This document shows, in pieces, positions 12,246-20,785 of a DNA stretch of 64,000 bases. A program made the translations under genes and the position numbers. Location: contig NW_026622986.1 in assembly GCF_023065955.2 (NCBI RefSeq), positions 20,547,848 to 20,611,847 of the forward strand, given 5' to 3'. The DNA is from Ursus arctos (taxonomy: Eukaryota > Chordata > Mammalia > Carnivora > Ursidae). The notes beneath the pieces were generated by a model, which was given only the letters and a program-made list of their open reading frames with translations, did not search any database and was not told the DNA's origin. Numbering within the stretch: position 1 is the stretch's first letter; each line of letters starts with the position of its first letter.

Positions 12246-12374
12246 CCCCCACCCACGCCCCTCTGCCCACCCCTACCCTCTCCCACGCCCCCTTCCCACC
12301 CCAGCTCCGAGCTCGCCCGGAAGGGTCGGCTTCGGAGCCAGAGCCGCGGGGAGCCGAGCCCCTCCCGCCCACCC
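12246..12374 (-). promoter_or_regulatory. G-run cluster with G-quadruplex motifs just inside intron 1
   Basis: In the transcript sense the first 8 intron bases (GTGAGTCC) are followed by GGGTGGGCGGGAGGGG at 12374-12359, a four-run G-quadruplex motif with one-base loops. More G runs of 3-5 follow from 12306 to 12246. G runs beside donors are known to act as intronic splicing enhancers bound by hnRNP H/F. The role here is inferred. Confidence 0.6.
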
Positions 12375-12382
12375 GGACTCAC

Positions 12383-12418
12383 GATCTTGAGCAGGTCCAG
12401 TCCACTCGCCTGGTTCAT
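12383..12418 (-). CDS. CACNB2: CACNB2 alternative first coding exon, beta-2c-type N-terminus (12 codons)
   Basis: The ATG at 12418-12416 opens MNQASGLDLLKI, ending at ATC followed by the donor GTGAGT (12382-12377). This matches the short beta-2c N-terminus, which I recall as MNQGSGLDLLKI, with one Gly to Ala difference. The ATG has G at -3. The junction is phase 0, so the next residues come from exon 2 (SYGKG...), exactly as in the known isoform. The exon lies 349 bases downstream of the beta-2d donor, so it is intronic for beta-2d transcripts and probably uses its own start site or an alternative splice. The frame stays open upstream to 12619. The ORF is far too short for ordinary ORF calling; it was recognised by motif and splice site. 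Confidence 0.92.
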
Positions 12419-12501
12419 GTCTCTCCATGTGTCTCTCCCGAGAAGGGGCGAGGAGGGCTGACCGAGCAGCCCGGGGGCAGCCTCTGAAGACCGGGAGGTC
12501 T

Positions 12502-12512
12502 CCCCCGCCCCT
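12502..12512 (-). promoter_or_regulatory. GC box (Sp1-type) upstream of beta-2c start
   Basis: The minus strand reads AGGGGCGGGGGAG about 85-95 bases upstream of the beta-2c ATG. Together with the pyrimidine-rich minus strand at 12540-12720 it could serve a separate beta-2c start site inside the first intron of beta-2d transcripts. Inference only. Confidence 0.45.
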
Positions 12513-12767
12513 TCCCACTTGCTTTTCGGAAGCAGAGAAAAATGGAAGCCGCAAAAGAGCCAGGGACAGGCGAAAAGGGGCAGGGTCCCCGGCGCCAGGA
12601 GAGGAGAAGTGGGTGGCAAAAGGCGAGGGGAGAGAAGGTGGCGGAGGAGACCCAGGCAGGAGGGAGCGGCAGAGGCGGGGGATCCTAGCGGAGGAGGCGC
12701 CGGGAGAGCCGGAGGTCGGCGCCCCGGCTGCTCACAAAGAAAGGAGAAGGCGCGGCGCTCTCGCTAC

Positions 12768-12887
12768 CTGTGCGGCCGCTCCGAGCGCCCCCGCGGGAGC
12801 CGCGGTCTCCAGCAGTTCCATCTGGATCTCCTGCGCCACCGCCGCCGCCGCTGTGGGAGGCGACTTGGACATGTCGCTTTGGACCAT
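12768..12887 (-). CDS. CACNB2: CACNB2 alternative first coding exon, beta-2d-type N-terminus (40 codons)
   Basis: Reading from the ATG at 12887-12885, the 40 codons begin MVQSDMSKSPPT, run through four alanines, VAQEIQMELL and end GALGAAAQ. The exon stops at CAG followed by GTAGCG at 12767. This matches the long human CACNB2 N-terminus as I recall it, with differences at residue 4 (Ser for Arg) and residues 28-29 (Thr-Ala for Asn-Val). An in-frame TAG at 12911-12909, eight codons upstream, fixes the reading frame. The first ATG has C at -3 and G at +4. A second in-frame ATG (codon 6) has G at -3. The junction is phase 0 and joins directly to the exon at 3787-3879. The donor agrees poorly with consensus at +4 to +6. 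Identification is firm; start choice between Met1 and Met6 is less certain. Confidence 0.93.
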
Positions 12888-12947
12888 TGGCGAAAAGTCG
12901 GCTCGAAGCTAGCAGCCAGCCCCTCGCGGCGGGTCCCCTCCTCCCCT

Positions 12948-12959
12948 CCCCCGCCCCCC
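12948..12959 (-). promoter_or_regulatory. GC box (Sp1-type) upstream of beta-2d start
   Basis: The minus strand reads CGGGGGGCGGGGGAGG across these bases, 61 to 72 bases upstream of the beta-2d ATG. It is a good match to the Sp/KLF GC box in a CpG-island promoter. Function is inferred. Confidence 0.5.
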
Positions 12960-13041
12960 GCTCCGCGCTGCCTGCTCCCCGCTCCGGGGGCCGCCCGGGG
13001 CTCGGCGCCGCGCTCGCCGCTCTCAGGGCGCGGGACGGGGC

Positions 13042-13056
13042 CGGGCCATTTTGAAA
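13042..13056 (-). promoter_or_regulatory. YY1-like motif in CpG island
   Basis: The minus strand reads CTTTTCAAAATGGCC, containing the AAAATGGC core of YY1 sites often found just downstream of CpG-island start sites. It is the only AT-rich interruption in this part of the island and lies about 155 bases upstream of the beta-2d ATG. Confidence 0.4.
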
Positions 13057-14282
13057 AGCGAGACGCGGGGCAGCGGGGCGGCGGCAGCGGCGCGGGCTCG
13101 CGGCCGGCCGGCGGGGTAGGGCGAGCGCAGAGCGGCGGCGGGGACGGGAGCCGCGGGCGCCGGGGAAGGTCCTCGCCGGGAGGGAGGGAGGGAGCTCGGG
13201 GAGCGCGAGCCCAGGGGGAGGCGCGTCGGAAAGCGAGAGTGACAAGGCAGCCGAGCGCCGAAAAGTTCCCCGCGGGAGGCGCGGGCCGCGTGGGCTCCGG
13301 CCCAGCCGCTGCGCGTCGCCGTGGCACGCGCGCTGGAAAGTTTTCAAAGCCACGAAAGCGAGGCCTTGCGCCCGGGAGCGTCCTCGCTCGGGCTGCCTGG
13401 CTCGGCTCCCCCTGCTCCCCAAACACCTCGCGGGAAGCCTGGCAGCCCGCGGGCGGGAGCGAGGCGGGAGCGGCGGAGATCGCCCGGGCTCCGTTCCTAA
13501 ACTGCACGTCTGAAATCTGTGGAGGCCTCCGGCGGCCCCCGGGACCGGGCGTCTGCCGGGCACATCCCGGCAGCCGTGGAAGGCACTTGATGGTGGCAGT
13601 AATGGGGAGAAAGAGTAGACGTGGGGCTGCGGACCTGAGCGTGGCGGTCCCGCCCGAATCTGCAGCTGGCCTCCTCTGCGAGGTCCAAAAGCACCCCTTC
13701 CCAACCCCAGTCCGAAGTTTTTCTTTCCTGACTCTTGCTCTTTGCTAAACAGCACTGCTTTCCTCGCGGAGTGCGCTTTTTCTACAAAGTGGAGAAGTCT
13801 TTTTGTCACCTTTTGGGCAAAATAAGCCCTTCTTTACTATCCTGCGTTCTTGGTAAAGAGAGTAGTGGACATAGCAGGAACATTTCACTTAGCCCTCCGT
13901 TTAGATATTCCTATGAAGATTCATTTTTCTATTAGAGGGTGCCTCTTATTTCAACGACTGTTACTACAGGGAAACTCCGTAGAACCAGTCTTCCAGGCAT
14001 CAGTGTTGTTTTGTAACAATAGGACGTCTACGGTTTTGTGTGCTGAAATATACATACAGAAATTTACACCAATAGGGCTTCAACTGCCTTTTATATTTTG
14101 CCATGGTATATGAAGTTACTGTGGGACACAGTCCTTGTTCTTCTCAAAGATCAGCAGCTTAAACCTATCTCCACCATATGCTACTTTTAGGCTGAAAGAA
14201 CAGGTTTGGGTAAGGTTAAAAATTTAGGCATATCCATTGTGTCACTGATTTTCCTAATCTTTGATGTTAAAATGGTCATTTT

Positions 14283-14470
14283 ATTTAAGATTTTATTTAT
14301 TTATGTGACAGAGAGACAGCCAGCAAGAGAGGAAACACAGCAGGGGGAGTGGGAGAGGAAGAAGCAGGCTCCCAGCGGAGGAGCCCGATGTGGGGCTCGA
14401 TCCCAGAACGCCAGGATCACGCCCTGAGCCGAAGGCAGACGCTTTAACGACTGTGCTACCCAGGCGCCCC
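14283..14470 (-). mobile_element. SINEC (young subfamily), full length
   Basis: Reverse-oriented, with 'cgatcccagaacgcc' and head 'ctacccaggcgcccc'. The 15-base duplication taaaatggtcatttt is at 14268-14282 and 14471-14485. It lies about 0.6 kb beyond the outer edge of the promoter CpG island. Confidence 0.95.
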
Positions 14471-14527
14471 TAAAATGGTCATTTTTACTTAAATTTTAGT
14501 GAACGTCAAGTGGAAGCACTGAAGTAT

Positions 14528-14528
<1 letters not shown>

Positions 14529-14568
<40 letters not shown>

Positions 14569-14577
14569 AATAATAAT
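14529..14577 (+). repeat. (GAT)n microsatellite
   Basis: About 13 GAT/ATG units, then four AAT units. Confidence 0.95.
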
Positions 14578-15024
14578 GTGACATTTTGAAAAACAACAGA
14601 CTGGGAAGCTGGGAGGCTATTGGTTAGGATGTGGGTAAGCGGCCAGGTGACAAGGGAGAGGGCATGCTTTGCTTTGTAGCCATGGCTGGAAGCCTCCCCA
14701 AAACCCTGGCTAAGAATTGGGGGGGGGGGCAGCAATGTTTTTATATGTGTTCATGTATATATGCATGCATGTATATACAAAAATTGCAAAAGATATTGTA
14801 TTTGACATTTTGGATTTATTGTCTATTTTAACTTCATGATCTTCAGATGGTATCACCCTCCTCCTGGGTCTGTTCATTTAACAAAACTGTTTTCTTGAGG
14901 AGGTGTTCAAATTTCAGGGATAACATTAAGTCTAGTTCTCTATTAGACTGGAAGCTCTGTGTGAGTAGGAGCCACTCATATTCATTTGGGCACATTCAGA
15001 ATTTGGCAAGCTGCCCTGCATTCT

Positions 15025-15150
15025 TTCAATAGTCAGTCAATAAAGTGTATCTCAAGCTTTCATTGTGTGCCACTGGAAGAATACAGACAACAAAAACCAT
15101 GTCTCTGGGGGCTTACAGTCTAGCTAATAAGCACTTAGAAACCAATCAAT
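15025..15150 (-). repeat. L2 3' end fragment
   Basis: Reverse-oriented 'gtcaataaagtgtatctcaa' and 'gggggcttacagtctagc'. Confidence 0.5.
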
Positions 15151-15159
15151 ACACACTGT

Positions 15160-15198
15160 TGAAGGGAGGGAGGGAGGGATGGAAGGAGGAAGGATGGA
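15160..15198 (+). repeat. GGGA/GGAA-rich tract
   Basis: Units of ggga then ggaagga. Short, impure. Confidence 0.7.
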
Positions 15199-15504
15199 TT
15201 CTAACATGGTTTTTAAAAACATCCAGTTTGATGAAACTTAGTGTTTTCCCAAGACATCTGTGTGATTTCTTAGAGTATACTTAATTATATGTGCATTCAT
15301 TTTCAATTATGACCATCTGGGAAATAGAATTTTATCTTTCATCACATTTTTAAAGAGATCACAACATAGCAAAACAACCTTGAAAATAATTTTTAATAAT
15401 ACTTAGAGCCAAAGGGCAAGTAAAATTTGAACTAAATGTTCATGTGTGATCCAGTATATAATTTATGATACCAAACTCTGTTTTTATGTTTCTTTCCTCC
15501 ACTT

Positions 15505-15625
15505 CATAGTTTCTTGAGAACAACCAATTGTGTCTTACTCATTTTAGTATCCCTAGCATTGAGCGTGGTGTCGGGCACTTAGAGGAAGCCTGAAAACATA
15601 AGTTGCATAAATGAATGAATGAATG
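15505..15625 (+). repeat. L2 3' end fragment
   Basis: 'tatccctagcattgagcg', 'gcacttagaggaagcctg' and the terminal gaatgaatgaatga. Confidence 0.55.
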
Positions 15626-15884
15626 ATCTGTCTTCACGTGTCTTAAAACATAGCATACAACTTTACAAGTTCTAACATAGGAAGACATTTACCTAATCAT
15701 GATTCCCTTGAAAGTATATTAATATTAATTCTTTATAACCTGTGCCACTTTAATTAGTGTATTGAACAGTAATAGACTCTAGTCTGCTTTTTAAAGGTTT
15801 CAAATAAAATGTAAGGCAATGTTAGCCCTACCTGAAAAAGGAAACAAATGTCAGAATAAATATAGATAGAAAAAGGTTTGAGAG

Positions 15885-16045
15885 GGACACCTGGGTGGCT
15901 CAGTCGGTTGTGTCTGCCAGGGTCCTGGGAGGAAGCCCCACCTGTGTCAGGCTCTCTGCTTAGCGGGGAGTCTACTTCTGCTTCTCACTCTCCCTCTGTG
16001 CCCTACCCCCCCCTGGCAAAATAAGTAAATAAAATCTTTTATAAA
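15885..16045 (+). mobile_element. SINEC, old and partly deleted
   Basis: 'gacacctgggtggctcagtc' head and 'aataaaatctttta' tail. The internal part after the head is shortened. Flanks share 'aaaaagg(g)tttgaga'. Confidence 0.85.
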
Positions 16046-16764
16046 AAGGGTTTGAGAAGCTTATTATGGATACCTTTTATCATGGTCAGTGTTGTTTTTA
16101 ACATACCTTGACTTTTGCAGTTTTTTAAAAGCCACAGATGAATGCTAAAATTTGATAAGTAAAGCCTAACTCTTTTCCAAGTTAACAGCTCTGCAGACGC
16201 ACTCTAGCAATAATGGATGTGCAATCATCAGTGGAGGCATTCACATGCAGATGACTAATTTGTTCAAGCTGTATGTAAACTTCACCGTGCTCCTTAGACC
16301 TCGGAATGGACCAGCATATTATGGACATTACTAATGTTCTGAAAGGACAATGGGGGCCAGTAAGAAACACTGGCCAAAGAAGCCAGAAGTTTAAGAGTTG
16401 GGTTTTTTTCCCCTCCGAGTGGGAGAAACAGTGATTACAATTACTTTACTCTTCTCTCGCTTGCAGATTTGTGACTATGTTTAAAACCTTGGAGTAAGAG
16501 CTCTCTGGGACAGATAAGCACCATGTGTGATTTTTTTCATTTTACTTAGTAAATCATTTTTTACTGCATTACGGTTCTGGATCTCTGTCCTTATTTAGAG
16601 CATTTTCATAAGGATATACCTGTATTGGCCACTGACTGAACTTTAGGTATGATGCACTCCACTAAGGTAACATCAGCTTTTTGTAAACTTACACTATAAA
16701 ATGAATGTCGTGAATTACAAATTGTTATTTAATAGCACAGAAAGATGCAAGCAAACCCAGTATG

Positions 16765-16766
<2 letters not shown>

Positions 16767-16801
<35 letters not shown>
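16767..16801 (+). repeat. (TG)n microsatellite
   Basis: About 17 TG units. Confidence 0.95.
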
Positions 16802-16803
<2 letters not shown>

Positions 16804-17109
16804 TGAAAGATTACTACAATAGGCAAAAGGTCGGGGAAACCTTAATTTCATTTCCAAAGAAAAGGCTTCATGGAAGTAATAAGATTTCATGAGTTCTTAG
16901 AACTACCTAGGAGACAGAACTTTGGAGTATCTAATATTCTATAGCACTTTTTTAGTTTATAAAGCACATTCATTTGTTATTTCTCATCTAAACCCTGTTA
17001 CAAAAACTGGTACTTCTGTTTACATACAAGGTGCCAGGTTTTGTTCTAAGAATTTATATGCTTCATCTCATCTATGAATTAGATATTACTATTCCCTATG
17101 TTCCTTAGG

Positions 17110-17735
17110 ATAAGTCCAACTGCTGTAACAAGTACATTTTTTTTTAGGATTTTGTTTGTCAGAGAGAGAGAAAGAGCACAAGCAGGGTGGGGAGGGGCTG
17201 AGGCAGAGGGAGAAGCAGGCTCCCCACTGAGTGAGGAGCCCGATGCGGGACTAGATCCCAGGACCCTGGCATCATGACCTGAGCCAAAGGCAGACACTTA
17301 ACCTATTGAGCCACCCAGGCGTCCCTGTAACAAGTACATCTTAAATATTTTGTGGATCAGAGAACAAAAAATGTATCCCCTTTGATACTGGGGTGGTCGT
17401 TCACCATCTGAAGGAGTTCTGCTTCATGATGACATTTAGGAACCAAGTCTTGAGTGACTGTCTATCCTATTCAGAATGTGGCTCCCAATGTCACCACGGT
17501 TGTTCCCATCTGTGCTGGTCAGAAGGAAGAAAACGGAGGGTGCAGGATCTGCCGTGGAGCTTGGATGTTTTTACTGGCCCTCCACAAAGATGGCCGACAT
17601 CACTTCCATTTAGATTTTATTGTCTAGAACTCTGTCATGTGAAAAATCTATTAGACAAGTTGAGAAACACAGCCCAGTCATGTGCCTTAGAAAGAAAAGA
17701 GTGGATTCTGAGTAACAGTGAGCAGAGACTGACTT
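17110..17735 (-). mobile_element. Ancient LTR-like element, split by a SINEC
   Basis: 'aactgctgtaacaagtacat' is interrupted by the SINEC at 17138-17324 and resumes at 17340. Later blocks ('gatctgccgtggagcttgga', 'gacatcacttccattta', 'tctagaactctgtcatgtg') resemble a common old mammalian repeat whose exact family I cannot name. Confidence 0.4.
17138..17324 (-). mobile_element. SINEC nested in an older repeat
   Basis: Flanked by a perfect 15-base duplication, ctgtaacaagtacat (17123-17137 and 17325-17339). Confidence 0.95.
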
Positions 17736-17994
17736 AACCAAGCTTGAATAGCTCATGAGTGACAAGACTTCACCACACAACTCCAAAACCCCACCTCTGA
17801 GACTCGTTTTTAGTTCAACAAGTTGTCTGTCTGGTGTACTTCAAAGGCGACACAGGTTAAGGCTGGATTTTTGGTTAGAGAAACAGACTTATGTATTTCT
17901 TTTGCTTGCACGTTCTAACTATAATAACGTACTTACTAGAAATAAACTTGATCTCACGAATGGGTATGAATAGCACAAGTGTCATTACGCCAGG

Positions 17995-18040
17995 CTGTGT
18001 GTGTGTGTGTGTGTGTGTGTCTGTGTGTCTGTGTGCGCAC
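17995..18040 (+). repeat. (GT)n microsatellite, interrupted
   Basis: GT run with CTGTGTGT interruptions at its end. Confidence 0.9.
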
Positions 18041-18559
18041 AAGCACTTGGTCTAACCCAGAGCAATAAGGATGATAGCATTGAACAAGATATGGCTTCTC
18101 TACTTACGGAACTACAGTGGCATCGGCAAGATCCAGATAAACTATGAGGCACTTGAGTGCAAAATATTATGGGAGAGAATTTAAAAGATCAGGAAAAAAA
18201 TGTTCCAGGCAAAACAAACAGAAAATACAAAGCCAGAAGGTGAAGAAATTCAGTACAGTAGACGGTAGAGTTGGACGGTAAGGGGATGGGCAGACCATTC
18301 ATAATGAAAAATATCCAACTTGTTTGCTCTCCTATGGCCTCATTCTTTTGTTAGGAATGTCCCATTTATAGGCAAAGCCTTTGGCCCTTCATGCTTTTTC
18401 TTTCCAAATCACTGTAACTCTTTCATGGGAGATACACGCTTACAGGTACACTCAGGCGTCAGAGGACTATAGACTAATGAGACCTGTATTATCAAGAAAC
18501 CCATGTGAATTTCCATATTCAAAGCAGTCAGCGTATTCGTAGCTGAGATTCCTAGCTGT

Positions 18560-19020
18560 CCGTGCCTCTTTTTTATGGAACCCGTGTGTTCAGCTGGACA
18601 CCCGGGGAGCTAGAATAAAAGACTACATGCTTCCCAGTCTCCGTTGCGGCTGGATGTAGCTATGTGGCTACATTCTGCAGACCGTAAGCAAAGTGTGGTG
18701 AAGTACTTCTGAGAAGTAGCCATAAAAGGGAGAGAAAGCCTCTTACTCCTCTTCTTCCTTCCAGCTGATGACCAGATTGTGGATGTATTAGCTAAGCTGT
18801 GAGTGGACATTTCAGACAATGAAGACGCATAAAAGCCACATGCTGAAATTCAACGGCGGGGGGGGGGAAGGTACTTGGGTCGTTGATGGCTCCACAGAGC
18901 CACCATACCAGCTCTGAACTGCTTACTTTCAGACTTATAAGTGAGGCAGAAATAAGCATTTAGATTGCTTAAACTTCTCTTACTTTAGGTCTTCTGATAA
19001 ATCAAACCAACCTTAACCAG
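18560..19020 (+). mobile_element. Probable ancient LTR
   Basis: Blocks 'tggatgtagctatgtggcta', 'gtgaagtacttctgagaagt', 'ccacagagccaccatacc' and 'gaactgcttactttcagact' match a dispersed mammalian LTR-like repeat; family uncertain. It includes a G10 run near 18859. Confidence 0.4.
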
Positions 19021-19075
19021 CCTAGTGATCCTTTCATTACTCAAAACATATTTTTTTCTTTTAAAATTAACTTTC

Positions 19076-19245
19076 GGGATTCCTGGGTGGCTCAGTTGGT
19101 TAAGCATCTGCCCTCAGCTTAGGTCATGATCCCTGGGTCCTGGGATCGAGTCCTACATCAGGCTCCTTGTTTGGCAAGGAGCCTGCTTCTGCCTCTGCCT
19201 GCTGCTCCCCCTGCTTGTGCTCTGACAAATAAATAAAATCTTAAA
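19076..19245 (+). mobile_element. SINEC, full length
   Basis: Flanked by the 13-base duplication aaaattaactttc (19063-19075 and 19246-19258). Confidence 0.93.
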
Positions 19246-19258
19246 AAAATTAACTTTC

Positions 19259-19797
19259 TTAAGGTGTAATTTACCTTATCTTGGTTTATATATCAGGGGA
19301 GTGCTGGCCTCATAAAGTGAGGGCCAGCATTGGGAAATGTTTCTTCCTGTTCTATAGTCTGAGAGCTTGTATAGACTTGGTGATACTTCTTTCGTGCATA
19401 TTTGGAAGAATTCACTAGTGGATCCGGAGTTTTCTGTGTTTTTAATATTAATTCAATTCCTTTAATTGATGTGGGGCTAGTCAGGTTATCTCTTTCTTCT
19501 TGATCCTTGATAGTTCATGTTTTTCAAAGAATTTGTACATTTCATCTTAGTTTATCAGTTTTATTGGCATAAAGATGGTATTCTTATTATCCTTTGAATG
19601 TTTATGGGTTCTACGGTGACATTTTCCTTTTTCTTCCCAAAAATAATCTGCATTCTTTCCTCTTGTTTAGTCTGGCTAAGGGCTTATCAATTGTATCAAT
19701 CTTCTCAAGTAAGTTTTAGGTTTCATTGATTTTCTTTTTCTCTTTTCTATTTTTTAAAATTTCTGCTCTTATATTATTTTCTTCCTTCCTTTTTTCC
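19259..19797 (-). mobile_element. L1 fragment (ORF2 reverse transcriptase region, degenerate)
   Basis: Plus strand shows the antisense L1 blocks 'ggtttatatatcaggggagt', 'gctggcctcataaagtga' and 'aagaattcactagtggatcc'. Many stops; not functional. Confidence 0.75.
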
Positions 19798-19798
19798 C

Positions 19799-19866
19799 CA
19801 AGATTTATTTATTTATTTGAGAGAGAGAGTACACAAGTGGGAGGGGCAGAGAGGGAGCGAGAAAAT
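19799..19866 (-). mobile_element. SINEC tail fragment
   Basis: Only 'aagatttatttatttattt' and the GA-rich part remain; the head is missing. It lies between two L1 pieces. Confidence 0.7.
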
Positions 19867-20785
19867 GCCACATGGACTCTCCAGAACTTTCTTCATCTTC
19901 CCAAACTAAAATCTTATACCCATGAAACAATCACTCCTCATTCTCCCTCATCCCCCTCCCCCAGCAACCACTCTTCTACCTTCTGTCCCTATGAATTTGA
20001 CTATTCCAGGTGTCTCCATAAATGTATAGTCATGCAGGGTTTGTCCTTTTGGTGACTGACTTCTTTCACTTAGCATAATGCCTTCCGAGTTCATCCATGT
20101 TGTATCACGCATCAGGATGTCCTTCCCTTTCAAGGCTGAATAGTACTGCATCATATGTACCTACTACATTTTGTTCATCCATCTGTCAATGGATACGTGG
20201 GTTGCTTCCATATTTTAGCAATTGTGAATAATGCTGCATGAACATAGGTGTACAAATTCAGGACCCTGCTTTCAATTTTGGGGGGTAATTGCTATGGTCT
20301 GAATGTCTGTGCCTCCCCAAAATCCGTATGTTGAAATCCTAATGCCCCATGTGATAGTATTAGGAGGCGGGGCCTTAGGACATCAGGGCAGAACTCTCAC
20401 GAATGGATTTGTGCTGTTCTGAAAGAGAGTTTGCTTGCCCCTCTGCCACGTGAGGATATAGCAAGAAGTCGGCAGTCGGCTACCCAGAAGAGAGCTTTCA
20501 TCAGAACCAGACCATGCTGGCTCCCTAATGTGGCTCTTCCATCTTTCAGAATTGTGAGAAATAAATTTCTGTGGTTTATAAACCACCCAGCCTGTGACAT
20601 TTTGTGAAAGACACCTGAGTGGTCTGAAACAGGTATGTGTGCAGAAATAGAATTGCTAGCTCATATGGTAATTCTATTTTTAATTTTTTGGAGAACCAGC
20701 ACACTTTTTCGCAGTGGCTCCATCATTTTTCATTCCCACAAACAGCGCACAAAGTTTCCAATTTCTGTATATCCTCATCAACAAT
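19867..20785 (-). mobile_element. L1 fragment (3' part), split by a solo LTR
   Basis: Antisense blocks 'acttctttcacttagcataa', 'ttcatccatgttgtatca' and 'aattgtgaataatgctgcat', then after the LTR 'agaattgctagctcatatgg'. Degenerate. Confidence 0.8.
20290..20631 (+). mobile_element. Solo MaLR LTR (MLT1-like) inside L1
   Basis: 342 bases running TG to CA, with 'tgctatggtctgaatgtctg', 'gtattaggaggcggggcc' and the AATAAA in 'gagaaataaatttctgtgg'. Flanks begin ggta on both sides (20284, 20632), consistent with a short duplication. Confidence 0.8.

Larger units (their letters stand above)
3880..12382 (-). other. CACNB2: CACNB2 intron 1 (8.5 kb from beta-2c donor, 8.9 kb from beta-2d donor)
   Basis: The intron runs from GTGAGT (12382) to TAG (3880) for the beta-2c form; the beta-2d form starts at 12767. 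It contains an (AC)n tract, one MIR, one L2 remnant, an old hAT-type transposon remnant, and no SINEC, L1 or LTR insertion that I can see. The remaining sequence is AT-rich and unclassified. I see no extra exon in it. Confidence 0.85.
1..12960 (-). other. CACNB2: CACNB2 gene, 5' portion (two alternative first exons, exon 2, flanking introns)
   Basis: The gene is read on the minus strand, from the CpG island near 12.9 kb down to position 1, where it leaves the window. Identification rests on three exon translations that match, from memory, the beta-2d N-terminus (MVQ..DMSKSPPT), the beta-2c N-terminus (MNQ.SGLDLLKI) and the shared next exon ([16 protein letters not shown]). Known of the family: the product is the cytoplasmic CaV-beta-2 subunit, an SH3-HOOK-GK protein of the MAGUK type. 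It binds the I-II linker of high-voltage-activated alpha-1 subunits, raising surface expression and setting gating kinetics. The N-terminus is the main isoform-specific part. None of the SH3 or GK exons is present here. The 5' boundary given is approximate because no transcription start can be read from sequence alone. Confidence 0.93.
12110..13660. promoter_or_regulatory. CACNB2: CpG island and promoter of CACNB2 long isoforms
   Basis: From about 12.1 to 13.66 kb the DNA is very rich in G, C and CpG, while both flanks are AT-rich. Both first coding exons sit in it, with the probable 5' UTRs and core promoter to their right (minus-strand upstream). No TATA box stands out. GC boxes are clear at 12502-12512 and 12948-12959, and a YY1-like motif lies at 13042-13056. 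This is a typical broad CpG-island promoter; exact start sites cannot be read from the sequence. Long open frames on both strands here reflect lack of stop codons in GC-rich DNA. Confidence 0.85.

Noticed and set aside
12519..13748. 409-codon plus-strand open frame in the CpG island
   Set aside because: Arg/Gly/Pro-rich translation typical of stop-poor GC DNA; no domain, and it overlaps the recognised CACNB2 exon on the other strand.
12685..13809. 374-codon minus-strand open frame covering the beta-2d exon
   Set aside because: It is in a different frame from the recognised MVQSDMSK exon and shows only low-complexity Pro/Arg/Ser sequence.
14529..14577. CRISPR-like or satellite array
   Set aside because: Simple GAT microsatellite with no spacers.
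17393..17737. 114-codon plus-strand frame with many Cys and His
   Set aside because: It falls inside an old dispersed repeat; the Cys/His spacing fits no zinc finger pattern.
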